DNA of 32,845 nucleotides, from positions 1 through 32,845 of the forward strand of contig WFXU01000040.1 in assembly GCA_015490455.1 (NCBI GenBank). Direction: 5' to 3'. Shown here piece by piece: positions 16,760 through 24,944 of the stretch. The translations under genes and the position numbers were made by a program. Below the pieces are notes generated by a model. It saw nothing but the letters and a program-made list of their open reading frames with translations. It searched no databases and had not been told where the DNA came from. Every line of letters starts with the position of its first letter. Position 1 is the stretch's first letter. The stretch is from Hyphomicrobiales bacterium. GTDB lineage: Bacteria; Pseudomonadota; Alphaproteobacteria; Rhizobiales; Devosiaceae.

Positions 16760-17350
16760 ATGCTAACAGCTTTTGATGTAGCCATCGGGATAATGGTGCT
16801 TATCTCGGCAATATTGGCAACTGCTCGTGGTTTTACGCGTGAGGTGCTTTCATTAGCCACTTGGGCGGGTTCTGCTGGGATTGCCATTTGGATGTGGCAA
16901 TATCGACCGGATATTGCGCGCGGTTATATCCGCGAGGAACTGGTGGCCGATGCGGCAACTATTATTGTGAGCTTTATTGTTTCGCTTATTGTTTTACATC
17001 TTATCACTATGCGCATAGCCGATTTTGTTGTTGACTCAAAGGCCGGCCCTCTTGATAGGACGCTTGGCTTTGTTTTTGGAGGTTTACGCGGTTTACTTAT
17101 TGGGGTTGTTATTGTTGTATTTGGTCAATGGCTAGAATGGGGCGGATTTGAATCTTATGTTGAAGATTCGCGTTCAATTCCGCATTTATCCGCCTTTGGC
17201 GATGCTTTAATAAGCGCCCTGCCCGATAATCTTGAACAATCGGTTAGCGAATTTTTGGGCAAAGGAGAAAGCCCAAATGATATAACACCATCAACGCCAA
17301 TAATTGATGGAACAGATGAGGGAGAAGTTCCGCTTGAAGAGACCGGATAA
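16760..17350 (+). CDS. cvpA: CvpA family membrane protein
   Basis: The product has 196 residues, with four hydrophobic segments in the first 125 or so. LTAFDVAIGIMVLISAILATARGFTRE is a typical CvpA start, and GPLDRTLGFVFGGLRGLLIGVV is the conserved core motif. The C-terminal part is polar and acidic. The protein was named for colicin V production, but its role is broader and poorly defined. The stop overlaps the purF start at TAATG, the same neighbour it has in many proteobacteria. Confidence 0.92.
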   Translation: MLTAFDVAIGIMVLISAILATARGFTREVLSLATWAGSAGIAIWMWQYRPDIARGYIREELVADAATIIVSFIVSLIVLHLITMRIADFVVDSKAGPLDRTLGFVFGGLRGLLIGVVIVVFGQWLEWGGFESYVEDSRSIPHLSAFGDALISALPDNLEQSVSEFLGKGESPNDITPSTPIIDGTDEGEVPLEETG

Positions 17351-18822
17351 TGTCTGATTATTTCATAAGTGATAATTTACGCGAAGAATGTGGTATTTTT
17401 GGCATTTTAGGGCATGAAGATGCCAGTAAGTTGACCGCTTTAGGCCTACATGCCTTACAGCATCGCGGTCAGGAATCGGCTGGCATTGTTAGTTTTGATG
17501 GCAAACAATTTCACTCTGAAAAACATATGGGGCTGGTTGGCGATCATTATACAAATGCGCAAACTTTGGCCAATCTTCCGGGTAGTTCGGCCATTGGGCA
17601 TGTGCGCTATTCTACTACTGGTGATACTGTTCTTAGTAATGTGCAACCGCTTTTTGCCGAATTGGAGGTTGGCGGTATTGCAATTGCCCATAATGGGAAT
17701 ATTACTAATGGGCAAACTTTACGTTCCGAACTAATTAAAAATGGTGCAATTTGCCAAACTACTTCAGATACTGAGGTAATATTACACCTTCTGGCTCAAT
17801 CCAGAGTAGGAAATGCCCCAAAAAGATTAATTGAAGCACTCAAACAACTTGAAGGCGCCTATTCGCTGGTTGCCATGACCAGATCTAAACTTATTGCTGC
17901 GCGAGATCCATTCGGTATAAGGCCGCTTATATATGGCGAATTGGATGGAAAGCCGATTTTTGCTTCAGAAAGCTGCGCTTTAGACATAATAGGGGCTAAT
18001 TTTATCCGCGATGTTAAAAATGGCGAGGTAATAATTTGTGAAAAACAGTCTGATGGGACTATAAATATAAAATCCATTGAGCCATTTGCAAAAAAACCAC
18101 AAAGGCTGTGCTTATTTGAATATGTTTATTTTGCCCGCCCTGATTCTATTGTTGAGGGTAGATCTGTATATTCTGTCAGAAAAAATATGGGTAAAAATCT
18201 ATTTTTAGAAGCGCCGGTTGATGCAGAGGTGGTAGTGCCTGTTCCAGATGGGGGAACTCCGGCGGCAATTGGCTATGCGCAAGCAAGCAATATTCCGTTT
18301 GAATATGGTATTATTCGTAATCATTATGTTGGCAGAACCTTTATTGAACCCACACAACAAATTCGCGCGTTAGGGGTTAAATTAAAACATTCCGCCAACA
18401 AGGAGCAGATTAATGGTAAAAAAATTGTCTTAATAGATGATTCTATTGTAAGGGGGACTACTTCTCTAAAAATTGTGCGCATGATGCGCGATGCAGGAGC
18501 AAAAGAAGTGCATATGCGCGTTGCCTGTCCGATGATAAAATATTCTGACTATTATGGTATTGATACGCCGAACCCGGATAAATTATTGGCTAATCAATAT
18601 AAGACATTGGAGGAAATGCGCGCATATATTGACGTTGATAGTCTTGCATTTTTGTCGGTTGATGGTCTTTATAATGCCATATGTAACGAACCTAGAAACA
18701 ACCAGTCACCACAATTTACCGACCATTATTTTACCGGCGATTATCCCACCCCCCTTACCGATCTTAGCGGTAAGAACGGTGTTTCCATGAATAAAATAGC
18801 CCTCTTAAAAGAAGCTGTCTAA
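17350..18822 (+). CDS. purF: Amidophosphoribosyltransferase PurF
   Basis: The product has 490 residues and catalyses the first committed step of purine synthesis, transferring glutamine amide nitrogen to PRPP. A 13-residue propeptide precedes Cys14 (EECGIFGILGHEDA), the N-terminal nucleophile of the glutaminase. HRGQESAGI and AHNGNITN are glutaminase motifs, and VVLIDDSIVRGTTSLKIV (here beginning IVLIDD) is the PRPP-binding loop. Two cysteines that hold the 4Fe-4S cluster in Bacillus PurF appear replaced: HPC-FYGID reads YSDYYGID here, and the CLACFTG region reads DHYFTG. So a cluster of that type seems absent. It shares TAATG junctions with both neighbours. Confidence 0.96.
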   Translation: MSDYFISDNLREECGIFGILGHEDASKLTALGLHALQHRGQESAGIVSFDGKQFHSEKHMGLVGDHYTNAQTLANLPGSSAIGHVRYSTTGDTVLSNVQPLFAELEVGGIAIAHNGNITNGQTLRSELIKNGAICQTTSDTEVILHLLAQSRVGNAPKRLIEALKQLEGAYSLVAMTRSKLIAARDPFGIRPLIYGELDGKPIFASESCALDIIGANFIRDVKNGEVIICEKQSDGTINIKSIEPFAKKPQRLCLFEYVYFARPDSIVEGRSVYSVRKNMGKNLFLEAPVDAEVVVPVPDGGTPAAIGYAQASNIPFEYGIIRNHYVGRTFIEPTQQIRALGVKLKHSANKEQINGKKIVLIDDSIVRGTTSLKIVRMMRDAGAKEVHMRVACPMIKYSDYYGIDTPNPDKLLANQYKTLEEMRAYIDVDSLAFLSVDGLYNAICNEPRNNQSPQFTDHYFTGDYPTPLTDLSGKNGVSMNKIALLKEAV

Positions 18823-19556
18823 TGTCTCAACAAAAGGATTTAGAAAATAAAATAATAGTCATTACCGGTGCTTCACGTGGCATTGGCAGGGCTGCCTCTG
18901 TTGAAGCGGCCAAAAGGGGAGCGCATATTATTGCCTGTGCGCGCACAAAGGGAGCTTTAGAGGAGCTGGATGATGAAATAAATAATTTAGGCGGCTCTGC
19001 AACTCTTGTTCCTTTTTCGTTGCGCGATTTTGAGGCGATTGATAATTTGGGCGCGCAAATTTTTAAGAGATTTGGAAGAATTGACGCCTTAATTGGCAAT
19101 GCCGGCATGCTTGGAACTCTTAGTCCCGTTGCACATTTTTCACCTAAAGACTTTGAAAATGTTGTGTATGTAAATTTTATTGCTAATTTTCGCCTAATTC
19201 GCTCTATGGATCTATTATTACGCAAATCTGACACACCAAGACTTGTTTTTGTCTCTTCAGAAGCGGCAAAAAGCTGCAAACCATTTTGGGGACTTTATGC
19301 AGCCTCTAAGGCAGCTCTTGACGCTCTAATTAAGTCTTATGCTTTAGAAAATGCTAATATGAATATTAGAGCTAACATATTTTATCCCGGAGCGGTAAGA
19401 ACAGCTATGCGCGCAAAAGCAATGCCTGGCGAAGATCCAAATACCCTCCCCCACCCTAATGAAATTGCCCCTCTCTTAATTAATATGGTTTCACCCAAAT
19501 TTACAAAAACCGGTAAGATTTTTAATGCTGCAACTAATAAATTTAGCGATTTATGA
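18822..19556 (+). CDS. Short-chain dehydrogenase/reductase
   Basis: The product has 244 residues with a classical SDR fold. ITGASRGIGRAASVEAAKRG is the glycine-rich NAD(P) loop, NAG occurs in LIGNAGMLG, the catalytic serine is in VFVSSEAA, and YAASKAALDAL near residue 159 supplies the Tyr-x-x-x-Lys pair. The substrate cannot be told from the sequence; it resembles the uncharacterised SDR that follows purF in many Hyphomicrobiales. Its start overlaps the purF stop at TAATG. It meets the glutathione transferase gene tail to tail, 10 bp apart, with no clear terminator. Confidence 0.9.
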   Translation: MSQQKDLENKIIVITGASRGIGRAASVEAAKRGAHIIACARTKGALEELDDEINNLGGSATLVPFSLRDFEAIDNLGAQIFKRFGRIDALIGNAGMLGTLSPVAHFSPKDFENVVYVNFIANFRLIRSMDLLLRKSDTPRLVFVSSEAAKSCKPFWGLYAASKAALDALIKSYALENANMNIRANIFYPGAVRTAMRAKAMPGEDPNTLPHPNEIAPLLINMVSPKFTKTGKIFNAATNKFSDL

Positions 19557-19566
19557 ATATTATAAT

Positions 19567-20211
19567 TTACACTGAAACGGCAAACCCCCGTTTAACCCCA
19601 TCACGCGCTAACATTGTTGTAATCCATCTTTTTACATTAGGATAATTCTCAATATTAACTCCCTGTTTTTCGTGCACCCTTGCCCAACCAATAGAGGCAA
19701 TATCAACAATTGAAAATTCATCGCAAATATATTCCTTACCTTTAAGCTGCCTATCAAGCACGCCATAGAGCCTATTTGCTTCATCAACATAGCGTTTAAT
19801 CGCATATGGATGCTTTTCTTTGGCAAAAAAATTAAAATGATGCGCCTGCCCTAACATAGGGCCAAATCCGGCAACTTGCCAAAATAGCCATTCATCAACC
19901 AATATTTGTTTACGCTCATCTTGCGGGTAAAATTTGTTAAATTTTTTGCCTAAATATTTTAATATGGCTCCCGATTCAAAAATTGAAATCGGTCTATTAT
20001 CTGGCCCTTGAGGGTCAACTATTGCGGGAATTTTATTATTCGGGGAAATGGCCAAAAATTCAGGGGCAAATTGTTCCCCTTTATGAAAATCAACAATAAT
20101 AACATTATATGGAACGGCCAATTCCTCTAACATTATAGAGATTTTATAACCATTTGGCGTTGTAAAAAAATATAAATCTATAGGTTCTGTTTGCTTAGGT
20201 TCAAAATTCAT
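19567..20211 (-). CDS. Glutathione S-transferase, YfcG/Nu class
   Basis: The product has 214 residues. The thioredoxin-like N-terminal domain has IDLYFFTTPNGYKISIMLEE and SPNNKIPAIVDPQGPDNRPI, and FESGAILKYLG supplies the glutathione-binding Glu-Ser. The helical C-terminal domain has WLFWQVAGFGPMLGQAHHFN. These strings are close to E. coli YfcG, a Nu-class enzyme with disulfide-bond reductase activity using glutathione. As in that class there is a Thr-Pro-Asn near residue 18 in place of a catalytic cysteine or tyrosine. It is likely cytoplasmic and monocistronic, divergent from the TauE/SafE permease. Confidence 0.9.
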   Translation of the reverse strand: MNFEPKQTEPIDLYFFTTPNGYKISIMLEELAVPYNVIIVDFHKGEQFAPEFLAISPNNKIPAIVDPQGPDNRPISIFESGAILKYLGKKFNKFYPQDERKQILVDEWLFWQVAGFGPMLGQAHHFNFFAKEKHPYAIKRYVDEANRLYGVLDRQLKGKEYICDEFSIVDIASIGWARVHEKQGVNIENYPNVKRWITTMLARDGVKRGFAVSV

Positions 20212-20309
20212 TTTGTTTCTTTCTTCTATGTTTCATTAACATATTAACGTAAATATGATGAATAATATATATATTAGACATTTTTCTTCACTAAATATAT
20301 GAGCAATGA

Positions 20310-21077
20310 ATGGAATTTTTAATATTATTGGCAGCGGGAATTTTAGCAGGGGCAATTAATTCGCTAGCGGGGGGCGGATCTTTTGTTTTATTCCCTTCTC
20401 TTTTATTAGTTGGCGTGCCACCAGTCATGGCTAACGCAACCAATAGTTTTGCTGCTCTACCCGGATATATTAGTGGCGCTATTGGCTTTTGGAATGATAT
20501 AAAAAAACATAAAGAAAAAATCTTACCCTATTCAATATTTGCCTTTATTGGCGGATTTTTAGGAGCAGAATTATTATTACAGGTAAGTGATGAACAATTT
20601 AGCATAATTGTTCCCTATTTAATGGCTATAGCTGTCTTTTTATTTGCTTTTGGCAATAAAATTAACAGTTGGGTCTCCTCTTATGCTGATAAAGCAATAT
20701 CCTCAAAAAGAATTTTTTCAATATTTTTATTCTTTTTATTATTGCTAATTTGTATTTATGGCGGTTTTTTTAATGCCGGGCTGGGGATTATTTTGCTGGC
20801 TTTTTTTGCCCTTTCTGGCTTACAAAATATTCACACAATGAATGGGATAAAATTATTACTCTCTTCCATTGTGTCCTTAATTGCAGTAGTTCGTTTTGCT
20901 TTGGCCGGCTCCATTGCCTGGCAGGAAGGGCTTACAGCCTTTGCTGGAACTCTAATGGGCGGCTATTTGGCGGCCAGATTAATGCATTTTTTACCGCCCT
21001 CAATTTTGCGCATGTTAATTATTATTTATGGGATAATATTGGTAATTATATTTTTTCAGCAGGCCTATTTTAGTTAA
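20310..21077 (+). CDS. TauE/SafE (TSUP) family membrane permease
   Basis: The product has 255 residues with about eight membrane segments. GAINSLAGGGSFVLFPSLLL near residue 16 and VPPVMANATNSFAALPGYIS form the first TSUP repeat half. GGFFNAGLGIILLAFFALSG near residue 150 begins the second half. Family members export sulfite, sulfoacetate or other organosulfur anions; the substrate here is unknown. The gene stands alone between the divergent glutathione transferase and tgt. With the YeeE/YedE pair it is the second likely sulfur-anion transporter in the window. Confidence 0.88.
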   Translation: MEFLILLAAGILAGAINSLAGGGSFVLFPSLLLVGVPPVMANATNSFAALPGYISGAIGFWNDIKKHKEKILPYSIFAFIGGFLGAELLLQVSDEQFSIIVPYLMAIAVFLFAFGNKINSWVSSYADKAISSKRIFSIFLFFLLLLICIYGGFFNAGLGIILLAFFALSGLQNIHTMNGIKLLLSSIVSLIAVVRFALAGSIAWQEGLTAFAGTLMGGYLAARLMHFLPPSILRMLIIIYGIILVIIFFQQAYFS

Positions 21078-21308
21078 ACAGTTTACTATATATTTTGCCC
21101 TAAATTCTTTTGAACACTCCTTCGCACTATTCATATCCCATATATAGACATAAAATTGGAAAGAAGCCCATCGGCGCAAAATTTAGGAAACTAATAAATA
21201 TATGAAAATAAAATGAAGTCTGATTGCAAAATATGCTAAAAATTGTAAAAAGTTACAGGTAAATTTATATTAGGCCGATATTTGTGAGTCTAAATAAGGT
21301 ATTTTAAG

Positions 21309-22439
21309 TTGAGTAATTTTTCTTTTAATCTGTTAGCGACAGATAATAAGGCGAGGTGCGGTGAAATTTTAACCGCTCGGGGAATTATTAGAACCCCTGC
21401 CTTTATGCCAGTAGGAACGGCAGCTACAGTTAAGGCACTTTATCCCGAACAGGTGCGAGAGCTGGGTGCAGATATTATTCTAGGCAATACTTATCACTTA
21501 ATGTTACGACCCGGCGCCGAGCGCATAAATAGGCTTGGCGGGCTACATAAATTTATGGACTGGCAATATCCAATTTTAACCGATAGTGGTGGTTTTCAGG
21601 TAATGTCTCTGGCAAATTTACGTAAAATAAGCGAAAAAGGCGTAAAATTTCGCTCTCATATTGATGGGCAAGAATATGAATTAACTCCTGAGCGATCTAT
21701 TGAAATTCAAAAATTACTCAATAGCGATATTATTATGCAGCTTGATGAATGTATTAATTTACCGGCTCCGCTTGAGGAAATAGAAAGAGCAATGGAATTA
21801 TCGCTTCGCTGGGCTGAACGTTCAAAAATTGCTTTTAATAATAGCGAAAAAAACGCACTATTTGCTATCGTTCAAGGGGGAGATAATATTAAATTGCGGG
21901 CTAATTCGGCCGCATCTTTAATAAATATTGGGTTTGATGGCTATGCAATAGGCGGTCTAGCAGTTGGGGAACCACAAGCAACTATGTTTAATGTGCTTAC
22001 AGATATTGTGCCAATTTTACCGTCCAATAAGCCTCATTATTTAATGGGTGTAGGTAAGCCAGATGATATATTGGGAGGGATTGAGCGCGGCATAGATATG
22101 TTTGACTGTGTGCATCCAACAAGAGCGGGACGACATGGCAGAGTTTATACACAATATGGGTCGATTAATCTAAAAAATGCCCGTCATAAAGATGATTACC
22201 GCCCCCTTGATGCACAATCGGACAACCCCAATTGTGTTCGTTTTTCGCGCGCTTATTTACATCATTTGGTAAAATCTCAGGAAATATTGGGTGCTATGAT
22301 TTTATCACAAATAAATTTAGCCTATTATCAAAAACTTATGAGAGAGGCTAGAGAAGCAATAATGGGCGGTAAATTTAATGATTTTGCGGCAAAAGTAAGA
22401 GAAGGATGGCAAAGGGGTGATATTCGCCCATTGGGATAG
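21309..22439 (+). CDS. tgt: tRNA-guanine transglycosylase (queuine tRNA-ribosyltransferase)
   Basis: The product has 376 residues. It swaps guanine-34 of GUN-anticodon tRNAs for a queuosine precursor. The general base Asp is in [11 protein letters not shown] near residue 91, and the nucleophile Asp is in [13 protein letters not shown] near residue 265. The zinc site is unusual: the normal Cys-x-Cys-x-x-Cys is read here as Ser304-Asp-Asn306-Pro-Asn-Cys309, and the histidine expected 26 residues later is Ile335. So three of four ligands are missing. The start is TTG at 21309 with AAGG 11 bp upstream; the next in-frame ATG is well inside the fold. pgi starts 5 bp after the stop. Confidence 0.95.
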   Translation: MSNFSFNLLATDNKARCGEILTARGIIRTPAFMPVGTAATVKALYPEQVRELGADIILGNTYHLMLRPGAERINRLGGLHKFMDWQYPILTDSGGFQVMSLANLRKISEKGVKFRSHIDGQEYELTPERSIEIQKLLNSDIIMQLDECINLPAPLEEIERAMELSLRWAERSKIAFNNSEKNALFAIVQGGDNIKLRANSAASLINIGFDGYAIGGLAVGEPQATMFNVLTDIVPILPSNKPHYLMGVGKPDDILGGIERGIDMFDCVHPTRAGRHGRVYTQYGSINLKNARHKDDYRPLDAQSDNPNCVRFSRAYLHHLVKSQEILGAMILSQINLAYYQKLMREAREAIMGGKFNDFAAKVREGWQRGDIRPLG

Positions 22440-22444
22440 TAATT

Positions 22445-24082
22445 ATGAATATAAATAGAGAAGAATTATTTGCTGATTTAACTTATCATAAGGAGCGGCT
22501 GCAAAATTTATCTATGCAGCAACTATTTGTAAGGGAAAAGCAAAGATTTACTCATTATTCTATATTGGCTTGCGATATTTTATTAGATTTTTCTAAAAAC
22601 CTGATTGATAAAGAGGCGTTAGAAGCATTATTTGATGTTGCACGAAAAGTAAATATTGAACAAAGACGCAGCGATATGATTAATGCTAAACCGATAAATT
22701 TAACCGAAAATCGCCCAGCATTACATATGGCCCTGCGCTATCGCGGAAAGAAAAAAATTCTCGTTAATAATCAGAATATTATGGATGATGTAGAAGCTGT
22801 TCTGAAGCAGATGGAGCATTTTAGCAATGGCATTATTAGTGGTGATATATTAGGGGCTGAAGGCGATAAATTTACCGATATTGTCAATATTGGTATTGGC
22901 GGCTCTGATCTGGGGCCACAAATGGTTACAAAAGCGCTAAAGCCCTATCATAAGAAGGGGTTAAGGGCGCATTTTATATCCAATATTGATGGTTCACAAA
23001 TTGCCGACCTGCTTTTGCAGTTAAACCCCAAAACCACCCTTTTTATTGTCGCATCAAAAAGTTTTACAACCGATGAGACTATGACCAATGCCAGAACGGC
23101 GCGTCAATGGTTGGTGGATAATTTAGGCAAGAAAGCAATAAAAGCACATTTTGTAGCAATTTCAACCAATCTTTCAGCTTGTAGCGAATTTGGCATTAAG
23201 GAGGAACATATTTTCATATTTTGGGACTGGGTGGGAGGGCGCTATTCTATTTGGTCTTCAATTGGCCTAATAGTCTCAATTATGATTGGGTTTGAAAATT
23301 TTATAAAATTTCTTCATGGGGCATATTTAATGGATAAACATTTCCTAAATGCGCCAATTGAAAAAAATATGCCAATAATTCTGGCTCTTATTGGAATTTT
23401 TTACCGCAATATATGGAATTTTCCAACCCTAGCAATAGTTCCATATGACCAACGGCTAAGCCGATTTGCGCCATTTTTGCAGCAATTAGATATGGAATCA
23501 AATGGTAAATCTGTTTCTTTAAGCGGAAAAAGAATTAAATATAAAACCGGCCCCATAGTTTGGGGCGAAGTTGGAACAAATTCGCAACATGCTTTTTTTC
23601 AACTATTACATCAAGGAACGGATATTGTGCCGACTGATTTCTTATTGGCGGCTAATTCGCATGAAGATTTACCCGAACATCACAATAAGTTAGTTGCCAA
23701 TTGCCTTGCTCAATCTAGGGCGCTTATGATCGGTAAAAACCTTAAACAAGTGAAAGAAGAATTAAGAAATCAGGGCTTAAATAAAGAGCAAATAGAAAAA
23801 TTAGCGCCGCATAAAATATTTGCCGGTAACCGCCCCTCAAACACAATTTTTTATCCCAAACTAACTCCGCAAATTTTGGGTTCTCTCATTGCGCTATATG
23901 AACATAAAATATTTACCCAAGCTATTATTTGGAATATAAATCCATTTGATCAATGGGGGGTGGAGTTAGGCAAGGAATTAGCCAAAAATATCTGGCATAA
24001 TATTAATTCTGATAAAGCCGGTAAAGAATTAGACGCTTCAACGGCGGGCTTATTGGCATATTTTAACCAAAATAAAAAATAA
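22445..24082 (+). CDS. pgi: Glucose-6-phosphate isomerase
   Basis: The product has 545 residues, typical of the long bacterial PGI form. It interconverts glucose-6-phosphate and fructose-6-phosphate in the cytoplasm. VNIGIGGSDLGPQMV near residue 148 is the phosphate-binding region. VASKSFTTDETMTNA and DWVGGRYSIWSSIGL are PGI signatures. Near the C-terminus, GNRPSNTIF and the catalytic lysine region follow. The gene lies 5 bp after tgt, suggesting one transcript. No clear terminator follows before the tRNA-Lys promoter candidate. Confidence 0.96.
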   Translation: MNINREELFADLTYHKERLQNLSMQQLFVREKQRFTHYSILACDILLDFSKNLIDKEALEALFDVARKVNIEQRRSDMINAKPINLTENRPALHMALRYRGKKKILVNNQNIMDDVEAVLKQMEHFSNGIISGDILGAEGDKFTDIVNIGIGGSDLGPQMVTKALKPYHKKGLRAHFISNIDGSQIADLLLQLNPKTTLFIVASKSFTTDETMTNARTARQWLVDNLGKKAIKAHFVAISTNLSACSEFGIKEEHIFIFWDWVGGRYSIWSSIGLIVSIMIGFENFIKFLHGAYLMDKHFLNAPIEKNMPIILALIGIFYRNIWNFPTLAIVPYDQRLSRFAPFLQQLDMESNGKSVSLSGKRIKYKTGPIVWGEVGTNSQHAFFQLLHQGTDIVPTDFLLAANSHEDLPEHHNKLVANCLAQSRALMIGKNLKQVKEELRNQGLNKEQIEKLAPHKIFAGNRPSNTIFYPKLTPQILGSLIALYEHKIFTQAIIWNINPFDQWGVELGKELAKNIWHNINSDKAGKELDASTAGLLAYFNQNKK

Positions 24083-24117
24083 AAGTAAAATTATTTTTCA
24101 AATTTGAATTTTAATTG

Positions 24118-24145
24118 TTGACACTTATTTTCAACTCATTATGTT
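24118..24145 (+). promoter_or_regulatory. Probable promoter for tRNA-Lys
   Basis: TTGACA (24118-24123) and TATGTT (24140-24145) are separated by 16 bp. They lie about 90 bp before the tRNA-Lys gene, in the gap after pgi. The -35 is perfect and the -10 matches four of six bases. A closer promoter in the A+T-rich 24160-24230 stretch cannot be excluded. Confidence 0.45.
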
Positions 24146-24234
24146 CCGCGCAGTAATTGGCAAAATTATTTATATATTAGCATTTTATTTTTATTTATAA
24201 TTTGCGATTATTGGTTTAGAATATTGCCGACTAT

Positions 24235-24309
24235 GCGCCCGTAGCTCAGTGGTAGAGCATCCGACTTTTAATCGGACGGTCGAAAGTTCGAATCTTTCCG
24301 GGCGTACCA
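24235..24309 (+). tRNA. tRNA-Lys (anticodon TTT)
   Basis: Acceptor GCGCCCG pairs with CGGGCGT, with a G1-U72 wobble, followed by A and an encoded CCA. The D arm is GCTC-AGTGGTA-GAGC with a short seven-base loop. The anticodon arm is TCCGA-CTTTTAA-TCGGA, giving TTT. The T arm is GAAAG-TTCGAAT-CTTTC. All arms fold, so it should be functional. The 5' GCGCCCG start and short D loop differ from the GGG-type tRNA-Lys I recall from alphaproteobacteria. Confidence 0.95.
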
Positions 24310-24484
24310 TTCCTTTTCTTTTTAGTTGGAGCATTTCTTGATTAGATTAGATTGGATTATTTGAGCGTTTTTCGCATTTTCTGACAAGGCACATTTTCGC
24401 CATTGTCTGATTGAGTATAAGCAAATTGTAACAGGCCTAACAAAGCGCGAAAAACCGCCCCTTATAGGTGGGGAAACGTAGAAG
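24310..24484. other. Gap between tRNA-Lys and IS relic, no gene seen
   Basis: No coding motif is recognisable on either strand. There is a short pyrimidine run just after the tRNA (24310-24326) that may serve as its terminator, a run of GATTA/GATTG repeats around 24339-24358, and a small CCCC...GGGG hairpin around 24460-24477. Part of it may be unrecognisable remains of the IS481-like element that follows. Confidence 0.4.
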
Positions 24485-24596
24485 GTGGGACATATTGATA
24501 TTATTGATATTATTGATATTATTGATATTAGATTTTCTAACGAACATGAAAACGAAACTGTTGCATAAAATCCGTTTAACAATAATCCGCATACCA
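24485..24596 (+). pseudogene. C-terminal remnant of a second IS481-like transposase
   Basis: In one frame the stretch after the repeat reads IRFSNEHENETVA, then a stop, then in the same frame NPFNNNP. This lines up with the C-terminal end of the relic at 1-445 (FDETSCRLKPINNPFN) and with the usual IS481 transposase ending YFD...PIDNPF. The DNA CCGTTTAACAATAATC (24572-24587) is identical to 438-453. Only about 35 codons remain. Its upstream part has been replaced by a tandem Asp-Ile codon repeat. Orientation is the same as the first relic. Confidence 0.65.
24494..24529. repeat. Four perfect 9-bp tandem repeats (ATTGATATT)
   Basis: Four exact copies of ATTGATATT run head to tail from 24494 to 24529. 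In the frame of the transposase remnant they encode Ile-Asp-Ile repeats, as if a Tyr-Asp-Ile region of the old gene had expanded. Perfect copies imply recent expansion or continuing slippage. Confidence 0.95.
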
Positions 24597-24597
24597 A

Positions 24598-24720
24598 CCA
24601 TCTCTCAGGTATAAACTCTATACTATCTCTTAACTATAAACTCTACCCCATCCCTCAGGTGTAAATTCTATACCACCTATCGACTATAGGCTCTATACCA
24701 TCTCTCAGGAATATACCCCG
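24598..24720. repeat. Five 25-bp imperfect tandem repeats at the IS relic end
   Basis: Units start at 24598, 24623, 24648, 24673 and 24698, each 25 bp (the last is incomplete). The consensus begins CCATCTCTCAGGTATAAA and ends CTCTATA. Odd-numbered units carry CTCAGG and even-numbered ones carry TTAAC or TCGAC, so the true period may be 50 bp. The last unit, CCATCTCTCAGGAATATACC, matches the single unit at 460-479 beside tRNA-Ser. The array ends 6 bp from the 3' end of the tRNA-Thr gene. Confidence 0.85.
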
Positions 24721-24726
24721 CCCTCA

Positions 24727-24802
24727 TGGTGCCGGCAGAGAGACTCGAACTCCCGACCCTCTGATTACAAATCAGATGCTCTACCAACTGAGCTATACCG
24801 GC
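24727..24802 (-). tRNA. tRNA-Thr (anticodon TGT)
   Basis: On the minus strand acceptor GCCGGTA pairs with TGCCGGC, with discriminator A and an encoded CCA. The D arm is GCTC-AGTTGGTA-GAGC, the anticodon arm is TCTGA-TTTGTAA-TCAGA (anticodon TGT), and the T arm is GGGAG-TTCGAGT-CTCTC. It looks fully functional. It diverges from nadK. Confidence 0.96.
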
Positions 24803-24944
24803 TATATTTGGCTTGCTATCACCAGCGTTGAATAAGTTCAAGGGGTAATAATTATTTTTTGCAAAAACTTTGTGCACACTATACTCTTTTATCATTTTGC
24901 CATGCGTGCTAATTAATAGCTCTCAGTTTATCGGAGTCTGCTAT

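Noticed and set aside
24322-24597. 91-codon open frame on the minus strand
   Set aside because: It runs through the 9-bp microsatellite and the transposase remnant, and has no recognisable motif or ribosome site.
24598-24720. 25-bp repeat series considered as a CRISPR array
   Set aside because: Units are contiguous and imperfect, with no unique spacers; the last unit matches an IS terminus elsewhere in the window.
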